Below, in pieces: positions 52,809 to 61,110 of a stretch of DNA of 64,000 nt. Position numbers and translations under genes: made by a program. Every line of letters begins with the position of its first letter. Position 1 is the stretch's first letter. Source of the stretch: Paraburkholderia piptadeniae. GTDB taxonomy: Bacteria > Pseudomonadota > Gammaproteobacteria > Burkholderiales > Burkholderiaceae. Location: assembly GCF_900007165.1 (NCBI RefSeq), contig NZ_CYGY02000065.1:1-64000 (forward strand), read 5' to 3'. The notes below the pieces were generated by a model. It worked only from the letters and a program-made list of their open reading frames with translations, made no database searches and was not told where the DNA came from.

Positions 52809-53912
52809 CTACTTCCACGGATCAACACAGACGTGGATAGCGCCTTCGACGCCACGCCCCGCCGTCGCGAGGATCGCTTCGTGCGTCTGTGCGAGTCCGA
52901 ACGTGTGCGAGCACACATCGTCGATCGGATAGCGGCCCGAACCGATATAGCGCAGTGCCAGTTCGACAGCAGCGTAGCTACGGCCACGCGGTGCACGCAC
53001 CGTCAGATAGCGCTTCTTGATCTCGCCGATGGGGACGTGCTGTTCCAGGCCGTTCAAGCTCAGGTAGGCGCCCTTCGCTGCCAGCGCGATCGCCTGCTTG
53101 ACGATTTCGCCTTTGGGATCGCCCGTCGTATCGACAACGACGTCCACGCCACGACCCTTCGTAATGCGCATCACTTCGGCTTCGAGGTCTTGCGTCTCGA
53201 CATTGATCGCGTAGTCGGCGCCCAGGCGCAGCGACAGATCGAGACGCGTCTGATCACGTGTCATACCCGCGAGAATCACCGTGTACGAGCCTGCGGCCTT
53301 TGCCGCCAGCACGCAGCCCAAACCCTGCTGACCAGGACCGAAGACGAGCACGACCTTGCCGGGGCCTGCGCCACCGTCGAGACACGCCCACTGCACGCCG
53401 TTGCCGAACGGCACGGCCAGCGTCGCGTGGGTGGCCGGCATGTCTTGGGGAATCTTGTGCATCACCGTGTTGAGCGGCATGTGCATGTACTGCGCGTAAC
53501 CGCCCCACAGATGCGGCGGCTTGTTGGCGGTGGACATACCGAAACGATCGGTATTCAGGCGATTCTTCACGTTGAAGAAGTCGACTTCCATGCACAGGCG
53601 GAAATCGCCCTTCATACACCATTCGCAATTCCAGCAAGGCAGGTACTCGTGGAGGGCTACGCGGTCACCGGCTTTGACACCCCACCGTTTGGCCGCGATC
53701 TCGCCAACTTCTTCAATCGTGCCGACGTTCTCGTGGCCCATGATCACAGGAACGTGACCTGCCTTACGATACAACTCGGGATCACTGCCACCGACGCCGC
53801 TGGCTTCGATGCGCAGAATGCCGGTCTCGGGGCGCACTTCCGGATAGTCGAATTCACGCAATTCGGTGGTCTCGACATCCGTCTTGACTGCGGCCAATAC
53901 CTTTTTCGTCAT
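52809..53912 (-). CDS. MDR-superfamily zinc-binding alcohol dehydrogenase
   Basis: A 367-residue medium-chain dehydrogenase. The catalytic GHENVGTIEEVG motif is at about residues 59-70, the structural zinc ligands are in CWNCEWCMKGDFRLC, and the NAD(P) fold has VLVFGPGQQGLGCVLAAKAAG. Oddly, the usual catalytic-zinc Cys of the GVCGSD motif is Gly here (GVGGSDPE), so the active-site metal may be weak or absent. It may oxidise an alcohol or reduce a quinone-like intermediate. It lies between two amidohydrolase genes. Confidence 0.87.
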   Translation of the reverse strand: MTKKVLAAVKTDVETTELREFDYPEVRPETGILRIEASGVGGSDPELYRKAGHVPVIMGHENVGTIEEVGEIAAKRWGVKAGDRVALHEYLPCWNCEWCMKGDFRLCMEVDFFNVKNRLNTDRFGMSTANKPPHLWGGYAQYMHMPLNTVMHKIPQDMPATHATLAVPFGNGVQWACLDGGAGPGKVVLVFGPGQQGLGCVLAAKAAGSYTVILAGMTRDQTRLDLSLRLGADYAINVETQDLEAEVMRITKGRGVDVVVDTTGDPKGEIVKQAIALAAKGAYLSLNGLEQHVPIGEIKKRYLTVRAPRGRSYAAVELALRYIGSGRYPIDDVCSHTFGLAQTHEAILATAGRGVEGAIHVCVDPWK

Positions 53913-53938
53913 GTCTGTCTCCTACTAGTTTTTCAATC

Positions 53939-54733
53939 TCAGGCCTTCGAAAATACGCGCAGGGCGTTGCCGCCAAAGATCGCGTTGAGATCGTCATTCG
54001 TCAGTCCATCGAGCGCCTTACGCGTGAGCTTCAACGCCAGACCATATCCCTCGCGTGAACTCACGACGGGAAAGTCAGAGCCCCACATCAACCGATCAGC
54101 GCCAAACGCGGCAACTGCTTCGTGTAGGAGCGTAGGATGGGCATCACCAAACGGTCGGCCCTGTTGCCATGTTTTCGAATCGCGAAGCAATAGTTCGCCA
54201 AGACCCGGCACTTTCATCATGACATTGGGAAAGGCCGCGAGTTTGAACACCTGGCGGCGCAGGGCGAGCGCTTCATCCGTTAAAGCCGGCGTGCTGGTGC
54301 CGCCAAGATGCTCGAGGACAATCGTCGTACCCGGCAATCTGGTGATCAATTCAATAAAGCCCGGCGCGTTGAATGTTTCGGCAGATCCAACGCAGCTCAC
54401 TGGCAATCCCGAGGCCTGAACACTGCGCCAGGTCTCGGGAAGGCGACCATCGTCAAGACATGCCGATGGTCTCAATCGAATACCGCTGGCACCAGCGCGT
54501 GCCAGCGATTCGATCGTCTTCGCGACGTCAGGGTCCTCAACGTCGACCCAAGCCACGCTCGACAGACGGCCGGGAAATCGTTCAATGCATTCCTGCTGAT
54601 ACTGGTTATCCGTCTGTCCAATCATCTGCGTGAGCACGGCATGACCAACACCGTATTCATTCATCTGATCGAGCAGCATCTCGACAGGCTCATACCAATG
54701 AAGCGATACGTGAGCGTGGCTATCAACGATCAT
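53939..54733 (-). CDS. Amidohydrolase-family protein
   Basis: A 264-residue amidohydrolase-2 enzyme with MIVDSHAHVSLHW at the start (HxH metal site), VLEHLGGTS in the middle and WGSDFPVVSSREG near residue 225 carrying the acidic ligand. It resembles small lactonases/decarboxylases of aromatic pathways, such as 2-pyrone-4,6-dicarboxylate hydrolase. It is only seven bases from the Rieske gene upstream and 26 from the dehydrogenase gene downstream, so it is cotranscribed with them. Exact reaction unknown. Confidence 0.85.
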   Translation of the reverse strand: MIVDSHAHVSLHWYEPVEMLLDQMNEYGVGHAVLTQMIGQTDNQYQQECIERFPGRLSSVAWVDVEDPDVAKTIESLARAGASGIRLRPSACLDDGRLPETWRSVQASGLPVSCVGSAETFNAPGFIELITRLPGTTIVLEHLGGTSTPALTDEALALRRQVFKLAAFPNVMMKVPGLGELLLRDSKTWQQGRPFGDAHPTLLHEAVAAFGADRLMWGSDFPVVSSREGYGLALKLTRKALDGLTNDDLNAIFGGNALRVFSKA

Positions 54734-54740
54734 GCGAACC

Positions 54741-55994
54741 TCAGGCCTTCAGAGCGACGTCAGGGTTGAGGGGCACTTCTTCCTTCCACGTGCGGTCGTT
54801 CGGGAAGATCACCGTCGAAGCGTGAATCTGATTCCACGGAATCGTGTTCGTCAGCACGCTCGGCAGTTCGCCGCTTTCTGCGTACGTGCGCGCCGATCGA
54901 ATCATCTGGCGACGCCATGCCACGACCGCGACGTCCGACGTGCCGAGGTGTTCCTTTGTGCGGTCGAGTATGCGGCCCTGCGTTTCGCTGACTGCGTGGT
55001 CTTGCGTCAGGATGCCCTTGATGCCCGACATCGACGACGTCTTCATGGCTTCGCGGTCCTGCTTGTACCAGTTGTCGATGTTGAGTTCCTTGCGGAAGTT
55101 CTCATCGACCCAGTGGCCGCCTTCCTGAATGCGATATTCGATATCGACCGGCTGCGTTTCGTCGAAGAACCACTGGATGTGCCACGTCGATTCGTCATCG
55201 CGCGGAACGAACGCATTGGCCATGCGGCGGTTCTTGCGTACACCGAAGCCATCGGGCGGGATCAGCGTGAAGAACGGCAGAATCACTTCCGTGACGCGGG
55301 CGTGCAACTTGCCTTCTTCACGGAAATTACGGACGCCGGCATAGCGCAGGCCGTACAGCGTGTATTCGACTTCGATCTTCGGACGCAGATCGCGCTCGTG
55401 CTCGTACTTCGCCGGCGCCGACCACGGCTGCTCGCGGTGAAGGACACCCGCGTGTGCCGAGTCGATCGTGCCTTCGACTGCTTGAGCGTAGTTACAGTCT
55501 TCGAGAACCTTGAACGCTGCAACCTTTTCTGCCGGGTACGACAGGAAATCGAAGTCGGGGAACTGCGGAACCTTCGCCGGGTCGCCCATGTACGTCCAGA
55601 TCACCCCAGCGACTTCACGCACCGGGTAGGCGATCGCCTTGATACGCGTGCACAGCTTCGAATCTTCCGGCTCGGTCGGGGTGTCCATGCACTGGCCATC
55701 GACGGCGAACTTCCAGCCGTGGTACAGGCAACGCAGACCGCCTTCCGAGTTGTCGCCCAGCGCGAGCGATGCACGACGGTGCGGGCACTGTTCTTCGAGC
55801 AGGCCGACCTTGCCGTCGCTATCGCGGAATGCCACGAGATCTTCACCCAGCAGACGTACGCGCACCGGCGCACCACCCGGCTCCTGGATTTCCGATGCGA
55901 GCAGCGCCGGAATCCAGAATTGACGAATCATGTCGCCGTTCGGGGTGCCTTTTCCTACTTGAGTCAGAACGTCGTTGTCTTCGCGGGAAAGCAT
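54741..55994 (-). CDS. Rieske oxygenase (phthalate 4,5-dioxygenase-like)
   Basis: A 417-residue oxygenase alpha subunit. Rieske ligands are C70/H72 (CPHRR) and C89/H92 (CLYHGWKF). The catalytic region is EDCNYAQAVEGTIDSAHAGVLH, with D178, H181 and H186. The MLSREDNDVLTQVGKGTPNG start and the length match the phthalate 4,5-dioxygenase group, which needs no beta subunit and uses a VanB/OphA1-type reductase. It should hydroxylate or O-demethylate an aromatic acid. No dihydrodiol dehydrogenase of the usual type is adjacent. Confidence 0.92.
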   Translation of the reverse strand: MLSREDNDVLTQVGKGTPNGDMIRQFWIPALLASEIQEPGGAPVRVRLLGEDLVAFRDSDGKVGLLEEQCPHRRASLALGDNSEGGLRCLYHGWKFAVDGQCMDTPTEPEDSKLCTRIKAIAYPVREVAGVIWTYMGDPAKVPQFPDFDFLSYPAEKVAAFKVLEDCNYAQAVEGTIDSAHAGVLHREQPWSAPAKYEHERDLRPKIEVEYTLYGLRYAGVRNFREEGKLHARVTEVILPFFTLIPPDGFGVRKNRRMANAFVPRDDESTWHIQWFFDETQPVDIEYRIQEGGHWVDENFRKELNIDNWYKQDREAMKTSSMSGIKGILTQDHAVSETQGRILDRTKEHLGTSDVAVVAWRRQMIRSARTYAESGELPSVLTNTIPWNQIHASTVIFPNDRTWKEEVPLNPDVALKA

Positions 55995-56053
55995 GTTTGC
56001 TCCTAGTCTCTTATATGTGAATTTGCGTGGGAGACCGAAATCCCCCGCAGGTC

Positions 56054-56359
56054 TTAAACGAGTGCGACGGCTTTTAGCAGTCGTTCGCGAGCGTCTACGG
56101 TGTTACTTTCGTTGCCAATTAAATCGTGCGCTTCGATGATCAGTTCGCGCAGTGCCACGAGGTTCTGCCCTTTGGCCGGGTTCGCGGCATTCCGTGCAGC
56201 CCCAGCGATATCGTTGTCGAGCAGGCGCCAGACTTCGTCCAGTTCGGACTCGCGATAAATCATCTGTTCGAACGTGCGCGAGTTCTCCACGCGTTCGATA
56301 ATCTGACGTAGCGTTTCCGGCAAGTAGTCCTCGATTGAATGAAGATCATCCACGTTCAT
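56054..56359 (-). CDS. Conserved-looking small protein (101 aa) in the oxygenase operon
   Basis: A 101-residue, acidic, probably all-helical soluble protein (for example LPETLRQIIERVENSRTFEQMIY and LVALRELIIEAHDLIGNE). It has no signal peptide or cysteine. It lies nine bases after the flavin monooxygenase gene and 59 before the Rieske gene in the same direction, so it likely works with one of them, perhaps as a small subunit or chaperone. It does not show the LigA (extradiol alpha subunit) pattern. I do not recognise its family. Confidence 0.65.
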   Translation of the reverse strand: MNVDDLHSIEDYLPETLRQIIERVENSRTFEQMIYRESELDEVWRLLDNDIAGAARNAANPAKGQNLVALRELIIEAHDLIGNESNTVDARERLLKAVALV

Positions 56360-56368
56360 TGGTAACTC

Positions 56369-57553
56369 CTATTTCTTAGGACCGGGACCGAAGTTCGATG
56401 GCGGCAAATCGAGTGCCTGACGCCCATAACTCGTTAGTGCGCTGTCCCACGTGAATGCGAAGTGCTGCGCAGCCGAATTGACGTCGCGCCAGATTCGCTG
56501 AAGGTCCGACGCACTATAGATGCTGGTTCCGCCCGCGGCTTCGAACAAACTGTTGGCTGCACGACGGGCCGTTTGCGCCGAATATGCCCAATCGCGGGAG
56601 ATACGCGACCATTCGAGCGGCGTCAACGACTGGGCGCTTTCTGCTGTGTCAATGCGACGTGTGTCTTCGAGAATCAACGCATATGCTGCGTCGAGATCAG
56701 CCGTCGCGTGCGCGAGACGTTCGATCGTTGCCGATTGCTCTGCCATTTGGTCGGCCGGCATTGCCTTCAGACGTGGCGCCAGACCTTCGATGAACGATTT
56801 GATTGCTGCGCGTGCCATGCCTAGTGGCGCACCGATCAGCGAGAACGGCGTGACGTTATGGAACGGCATGCGGTAAATCGGAGCGCGCATAGCATCGGCG
56901 CCTTCGACGTTGCCCGTCATCATTTCCTTGACCGACACCGAACGGTGTGCCGGGATGAACGCTTCGGCGACCTTGATCGTGCGGCTACCGGTGCCGCGCA
57001 GGCCTGCGGTGTGCCAGTCATCGACGATTTCGATATCCGAACGCGGGATCACGAAGAAACGCGGTTCGGGCGGACCGTCTTCGCGCTGCACCGCGTTGCC
57101 GACGATGACCCACTCCACGTGATCGATACCGGAGCAGAAACGCCCTTCGCCGTTCACGAGTTTGTAACCCCCGTCGACTTCGGTAATAGTGCCGCCGAGA
57201 CGGAACACCGTGGCCGTCAGAGCGTGGCCTTTGCCCAGCACATCTTGCTGTGCTTTCAACGGAAACAGGTTCAGCATCCAGCTGTGACCGGCGAGCACGC
57301 CGAACACCCAACCGGTCGAACCGCAAGCCGACGCGATTTCTGCCGTGACTTCGACGAGCGTCATGAAGCCCAACTCTGAACCACCAAACGACTTCGGCGT
57401 GATGATATTGAAAAGACCCGACTCACGTAGTGCGTCGATGGTTTCTTTCGGCACCACGCGATCGCTTTCCGTCTGTTTGACGCGTGACCGAATCACGTCG
57501 TGCAACCTGCGGGCGATAGCGAGGGCGTCCTCGTGACTAGCAATACGGCTCAA
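56369..57553 (-). CDS. Acyl-CoA dehydrogenase-fold flavin monooxygenase
   Basis: A 394-residue member of the group D flavin monooxygenases, which share the acyl-CoA dehydrogenase fold (HsaA, C2-hydroxyphenylacetate hydroxylase). Typical parts are the GGSELGFMTLVEVTAEIASACGSTGWVFGV stretch near residue 60 and DDWHTAGLRGTGSRTIKVAEAFIP near 180; the acyl-CoA catalytic Glu is not expected or seen. Such enzymes need a separate flavin reductase; the nearest local one (34727) is broken. It would hydroxylate a phenolic ring before cleavage. Confidence 0.86.
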   Translation of the reverse strand: MSRIASHEDALAIARRLHDVIRSRVKQTESDRVVPKETIDALRESGLFNIITPKSFGGSELGFMTLVEVTAEIASACGSTGWVFGVLAGHSWMLNLFPLKAQQDVLGKGHALTATVFRLGGTITEVDGGYKLVNGEGRFCSGIDHVEWVIVGNAVQREDGPPEPRFFVIPRSDIEIVDDWHTAGLRGTGSRTIKVAEAFIPAHRSVSVKEMMTGNVEGADAMRAPIYRMPFHNVTPFSLIGAPLGMARAAIKSFIEGLAPRLKAMPADQMAEQSATIERLAHATADLDAAYALILEDTRRIDTAESAQSLTPLEWSRISRDWAYSAQTARRAANSLFEAAGGTSIYSASDLQRIWRDVNSAAQHFAFTWDSALTSYGRQALDLPPSNFGPGPKK

Positions 57554-57576
57554 GGCGTTCTCCTGTTAGGGCTTGC

Positions 57577-57600
57577 TGCGCCGGGCTCCTGAGCCCGGCG
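57577..57600. repeat. GC-rich perfect hairpin inside the leftward block
   Basis: A perfect 10-bp stem (gcgccgggct/agcccggcgc) with loop CCTG lies in the 82-base gap between the BNR-protein and monooxygenase genes. There is no U tract on either strand, so it may be an RNA-processing or stability element that gives unequal expression of the two genes. Confidence 0.55.
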
Positions 57601-57635
57601 CGCAGAATAGTTTTTGTTCGGCTTCTGTGGCCGGG

Positions 57636-58778
57636 TCAGTGTTCGTTGCGGCCGTAACGACCTTCGACGTTCATGCGTTCCTTGGCATCGAGGAACCAGC
57701 GATAGTGACCACCCTTCGAGATCGGCGGCACGTCGTCCGAGATGACGTACCAGCTTTCGCCGTCGTTCTCCGTCGCGTAAATCTCGCCCGTCGCGGTACC
57801 GGCGATGAGCATGATCTTGTCGCCCCAGTGATACAGACCCATGCCCTCGATGTTGCCGATGATTTCCTCGGGCAGACCATTACGCATATGGTCCCAGGTG
57901 ACGCCACCATCGGTGCTCTTGAGAACCGTGGCATCCGCGGACTTCCGTGCACCCCAGTCACGCGGTGCATTGCCCGGGCCACCGAGATACAGCACGTTTT
58001 CGTTGCGGGGATCGATGAACATCGCGTCGGGATAACCGATAAGGTCTTGACGCGTCATCAGGTGAACCCACGTTTCGCCTGCGTCTGCGCTGTAGTGCAG
58101 GCCTTCGCCGCCGCACATGAACATTTGCGCGGGACTCGACGGACGAATCAGCACGCGGTGGTTGTCGTGGTAGAACTTGTCGTTTTCCGATTCGTAGCTA
58201 CGCGGCTCGGTCCACGTCTTGCCGTCATCGACCGTCTTGAGCAGCGCGCCCTGTTCGATACAGATATAGAGCGTTTCCGGTTCGGCCGGATGGAACGAGA
58301 TGTTCTTCACGTGCGCGACGTGCGGGGGCGGCGGGAACGTCCACTTGTCCTGGTCCGGCACCGTCATCATCTCGGCAATTTCGACCCACGTGGCACCCAG
58401 ATCGTCGCTGCGATAAAGCGCGGACGGCTCCGTGCCCAGGAACAGAACGGTACGGCCATCGCGCTCCTGCTGCGCCATCGTGTAGATATGCGCGCTGTTG
58501 AGGCCGTTGTTAGCAGGTTCCCACGTCTGCCCGAGGTCCTTGCTGACCGACAGACTGCCTTGGCCGTGTGCGCCTGCGAACAGCAGACCGGCTTTCTCCA
58601 CGTAGAGCAAGGCGCTCACGTGCCGGTCTTCGAGCGCCTTGCGCGTGAGATTCCACGGCGCATTGGCGTCAGCACGCTCGAACACGAGCATGCCGCGGAT
58701 AGTGGCGACCAACAGCGTCGTTGCCGCACCCTCACCGTACGTGACGGTTCCACCGTTGGTGGTCAGAACTGCGATCAC
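57636..58778 (-). CDS. BNR/Asp-box repeat beta-propeller protein
   Basis: A 380-residue beta-propeller with six Asp-box repeats of the form S/T-x-D-x-G-x-T/S-W: KDLGQTW, DDLGATW, DDGKTW, DAGETW, DGGVTW and NDGESW. The GTG start at 58778 follows a strong ggaggag site. There is no signal peptide, so it is not an exported sialidase. Similar cytoplasmic proteins occur in aromatic gene clusters, but the activity is unknown; a hydrolase or a lactonase-like role is possible. It is the first gene of the leftward block. Confidence 0.82.
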   Translation of the reverse strand: MIAVLTTNGGTVTYGEGAATTLLVATIRGMLVFERADANAPWNLTRKALEDRHVSALLYVEKAGLLFAGAHGQGSLSVSKDLGQTWEPANNGLNSAHIYTMAQQERDGRTVLFLGTEPSALYRSDDLGATWVEIAEMMTVPDQDKWTFPPPPHVAHVKNISFHPAEPETLYICIEQGALLKTVDDGKTWTEPRSYESENDKFYHDNHRVLIRPSSPAQMFMCGGEGLHYSADAGETWVHLMTRQDLIGYPDAMFIDPRNENVLYLGGPGNAPRDWGARKSADATVLKSTDGGVTWDHMRNGLPEEIIGNIEGMGLYHWGDKIMLIAGTATGEIYATENDGESWYVISDDVPPISKGGHYRWFLDAKERMNVEGRYGRNEH

Positions 58779-59051
58779 TTCTCCTCCCTAGGGGAAACAC
58801 CCCGTTTGATGTCGCCTGTTTTCTTCAGAAACGTAGTCGCTACTGCTTCCGCCAGATCCTGCGCCGAAGAGGCTTTGACTTTTTTCTGGTCAGGCCAAAT
58901 AATATGCAAAAAAGAATTACGCGTCAAACGGCCCACGGAACTTTCGGTGCCCGCGATTCTGACGTCAGAAGTTTTTAAACAAGGAAGCGTGATGTGTAAT
59001 TCTTGCGCGCCGTTTACGCGGTTCCCCGCGTTCTACGATTTTGGAGGTGAC
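58779..59051. promoter_or_regulatory. Divergent promoter region of the catabolic locus
   Basis: 273 bases between the leftward BNR gene and the rightward reductase gene must contain both main promoters. An AT-rich core (58898-58922, caaataatatgcaaaaaagaatta) is the best promoter candidate. No regulator gene lies beside it; the intact controller must be outside the window or elsewhere. Confidence 0.6.
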
Positions 59052-60011
59052 ATGAGTGAACAACTGAATGAAGTGATGACCCTGCGTTTGACGGCGATTA
59101 ACTACCTGGCCCGAAACACGCTAGCCTTCACGTTCGAAGACCCTGATGGCAACCTGCTGCCCGGGGCGGAACCGGGCGCTCACGTTGGAGTCGTTCTGCC
59201 TAACGGCTTGACCCGTCAGTACTCGCTATTGGAATACAGCAACAGCCTGACACAGCGCTCTTACGTGGTCGGCGTCAAACTCGATCCGCAATCGCGTGGT
59301 GGTTCGCGCTATATGCACGAAACGATGCGTGTTGGCGATCTCATTCAGGTCGAAGCACCCCGCAACAATTTCCCGCTCAATGAAGATGCTGAGCACACCG
59401 TCCTGGTCGCCGGCGGCATCGGGATTACACCTATTCTGTGTATGGCGCGTCGCCTGAAAGAACTCGGACAATCGCCGCGTATCTATTACTCGTGCCGTGA
59501 ACGCGTTGACGTTGCGTTCGCCGACGAATTGAAAACCTTCGAAGGCGCGCTCGTTCACGTCGATGCCGAGGCCGGCACATTCCTCAACATCGCTGACGTC
59601 GTCAAGAAAGAAACGTCTACCGCTCACTTCTACTGCTGCGGCCCCGGCCCGATGCTCGAAGCGTTCGAAGCCGCGTGTGCATCGCTGCCCCAGGAACAAG
59701 TCCACGTCGAATATTTCAGCGCCAGGCAGGAAGCCGCACTCGATGGCAACTTCGTCATCGAATTGCGCAAGAGCGGAAAAACCCTGACGGTCCCGCAGGG
59801 CAAGACGATTCTCAGCGTCGTGCGCGACGCGGGAGTCCCCATTTCCTATTCCTGTGAAGAAGGCGTGTGCGGCGCGTGTGAAGTCCGCGTTCTCGAAGGC
59901 CAGCCCGATCATCGCGATGCCATTCTCTCGGAGCCCGAAAAGGCTGCGAACAACACGATGATCATCTGCTGTTCTGGCTGTAAGGGCGATCGTCTCGTCC
60001 TCGATCTGTAA
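59052..60011 (+). CDS. VanB-type oxygenase reductase
   Basis: A 319-residue one-chain reductase that passes electrons from NAD(P)H via FMN and a plant-type ferredoxin to Rieske oxygenases. The flavin part has RQYSLLEY; the nucleotide part has VAGGIGITPILCMAR and CCGPGPMLEAFE; the C-terminal 2Fe-2S motif is CEEGVCGACEVRVLEG with the fourth Cys in ICCSGC. ATG 59052 follows ttggaggtgac. An in-frame ATG at 58992 with its own aaggaagcg would add 20 residues starting MCNSCAP. It should serve both oxygenases at 50613 and 54741. Confidence 0.93.
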   Translation: MSEQLNEVMTLRLTAINYLARNTLAFTFEDPDGNLLPGAEPGAHVGVVLPNGLTRQYSLLEYSNSLTQRSYVVGVKLDPQSRGGSRYMHETMRVGDLIQVEAPRNNFPLNEDAEHTVLVAGGIGITPILCMARRLKELGQSPRIYYSCRERVDVAFADELKTFEGALVHVDAEAGTFLNIADVVKKETSTAHFYCCGPGPMLEAFEAACASLPQEQVHVEYFSARQEAALDGNFVIELRKSGKTLTVPQGKTILSVVRDAGVPISYSCEEGVCGACEVRVLEGQPDHRDAILSEPEKAANNTMIICCSGCKGDRLVLDL

Positions 60012-60069
60012 GTAGAACACCGGGCGACCACGTCGCCCTCATCTCACGTCAAGTTAAGGAGACAAGTAA

Positions 60070-61083
60070 GTGATTATCGATTGCCACGGTCACGTCAGCC
60101 CGCCCGCCGAACTTTGGGTCTACAAGGCACACATCCTCTCGCATCGCGGCGAGCACGGTCGCAAGATGCCGGAAGTGACGGACGAAGAAATCCTGCACTA
60201 TGCCAACAAGAAGGAAATGGCGCCGGTCGGCCACCTCGACATGCTCGATCGCGTGGGCACGAACGTCCAGCTGCTGTCGCCGCGCCCGTTCCAGATGATG
60301 CACAGCCAGAAGCCGGGCAAACTCGTGCACTGGTTCACCGAAGAAACGAACAACATCATCTCGCGCACGGTCAAGCTGCTGCCGAAGCGCTTTATCGGCG
60401 TCGGCGGCCTGCCGCAAGTTGCGGGTGACCCGATCGAAAACGTGCTGCCGGAACTCGAACGCGGAGTGAAGGAACTGGGCTTCAAGGGCGTGCTGCTCAA
60501 CCCGGATCCGTTCGAAAACAGCGGCAGCGAAGCTCCGGGGCTGGGTGACCGCTACTGGTACCCGCTGTACGAAAAGCTGTGCGAACTGGACATTCCGGCG
60601 CACATCCACGCCACGGGTTCACACTCGGCTCGCTCGCCCTACACAGTTCACTTCATCAACGAAGAAACGATCGCGGTGTTCAACCTCGTCAATTCGAACG
60701 TGTTCAAGGACTTCCCGAAGCTGAAGATCATGATCTCGCACGGCGGCGGCTCGATCCCCTATCAGATCGGTCGCTTCCAGTCGGGTGCAGCACGCGCCGG
60801 CCGCAACTTCCTCGACGGTATGCGTAACCTGTACTACGACACCGTGCTCTACTCGGAAGAGTCGCTGCGTCTCCTGATCAAGACCGTGGGTGCCGATCGC
60901 TGCCTGTTCGGCGCCGAGTGCCCTGGCGTCGGCTCAGCTATCAATCCGGATACGGATCGCACGTTCGACGACATCAAGCCGTACATCCAGGGCTTCGACT
61001 GGCTGTCGCCGGAAGAGAAAGACAAGATCTTCTTCGGCAACGCCCGCGACTTCTTCAAGCTCGACCTCGCGGATTACGAATAA
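60070..61083 (+). CDS. ligJ: LigJ-type 4-oxalomesaconate hydratase
   Basis: A 337-residue amidohydrolase-superfamily enzyme closest to LigJ, which hydrates 4-oxalomesaconate to 4-carboxy-4-hydroxy-2-oxoadipate. It begins MIIDCHGH; the putative zinc ligands H6, H8, H178 and E283 fit the LigJ set, with Glu (in GAEC) where most amidohydrolases have Asp. Further shared parts are LNPDPFENS, RYWYPLYEKL and ISHGGGSIPYQIGRF. The start is GTG with aaggagac. It lies between the reductase and the extradiol dioxygenase, fitting the gallate/protocatechuate 4,5-cleavage route. Confidence 0.88.
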   Translation: MIIDCHGHVSPPAELWVYKAHILSHRGEHGRKMPEVTDEEILHYANKKEMAPVGHLDMLDRVGTNVQLLSPRPFQMMHSQKPGKLVHWFTEETNNIISRTVKLLPKRFIGVGGLPQVAGDPIENVLPELERGVKELGFKGVLLNPDPFENSGSEAPGLGDRYWYPLYEKLCELDIPAHIHATGSHSARSPYTVHFINEETIAVFNLVNSNVFKDFPKLKIMISHGGGSIPYQIGRFQSGAARAGRNFLDGMRNLYYDTVLYSEESLRLLIKTVGADRCLFGAECPGVGSAINPDTDRTFDDIKPYIQGFDWLSPEEKDKIFFGNARDFFKLDLADYE

Positions 61084-61110
61084 TCCCCGGCGCTCACAGG
61101 ATTCGAAATC

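Noticed and set aside
56054..56359. The 101-residue protein as the LigA subunit of the extradiol dioxygenase
   Set aside because: Its pattern lacks the LigA features and it lies on the opposite strand in the oxygenase operon, not next to the LigB-type gene.
57573..59051. A very long rightward open frame in front of the reductase gene
   Set aside because: It is antisense to the BNR-protein gene and merely joins the reductase frame without a stop; the family start and ribosome sites are at 58992/59052.
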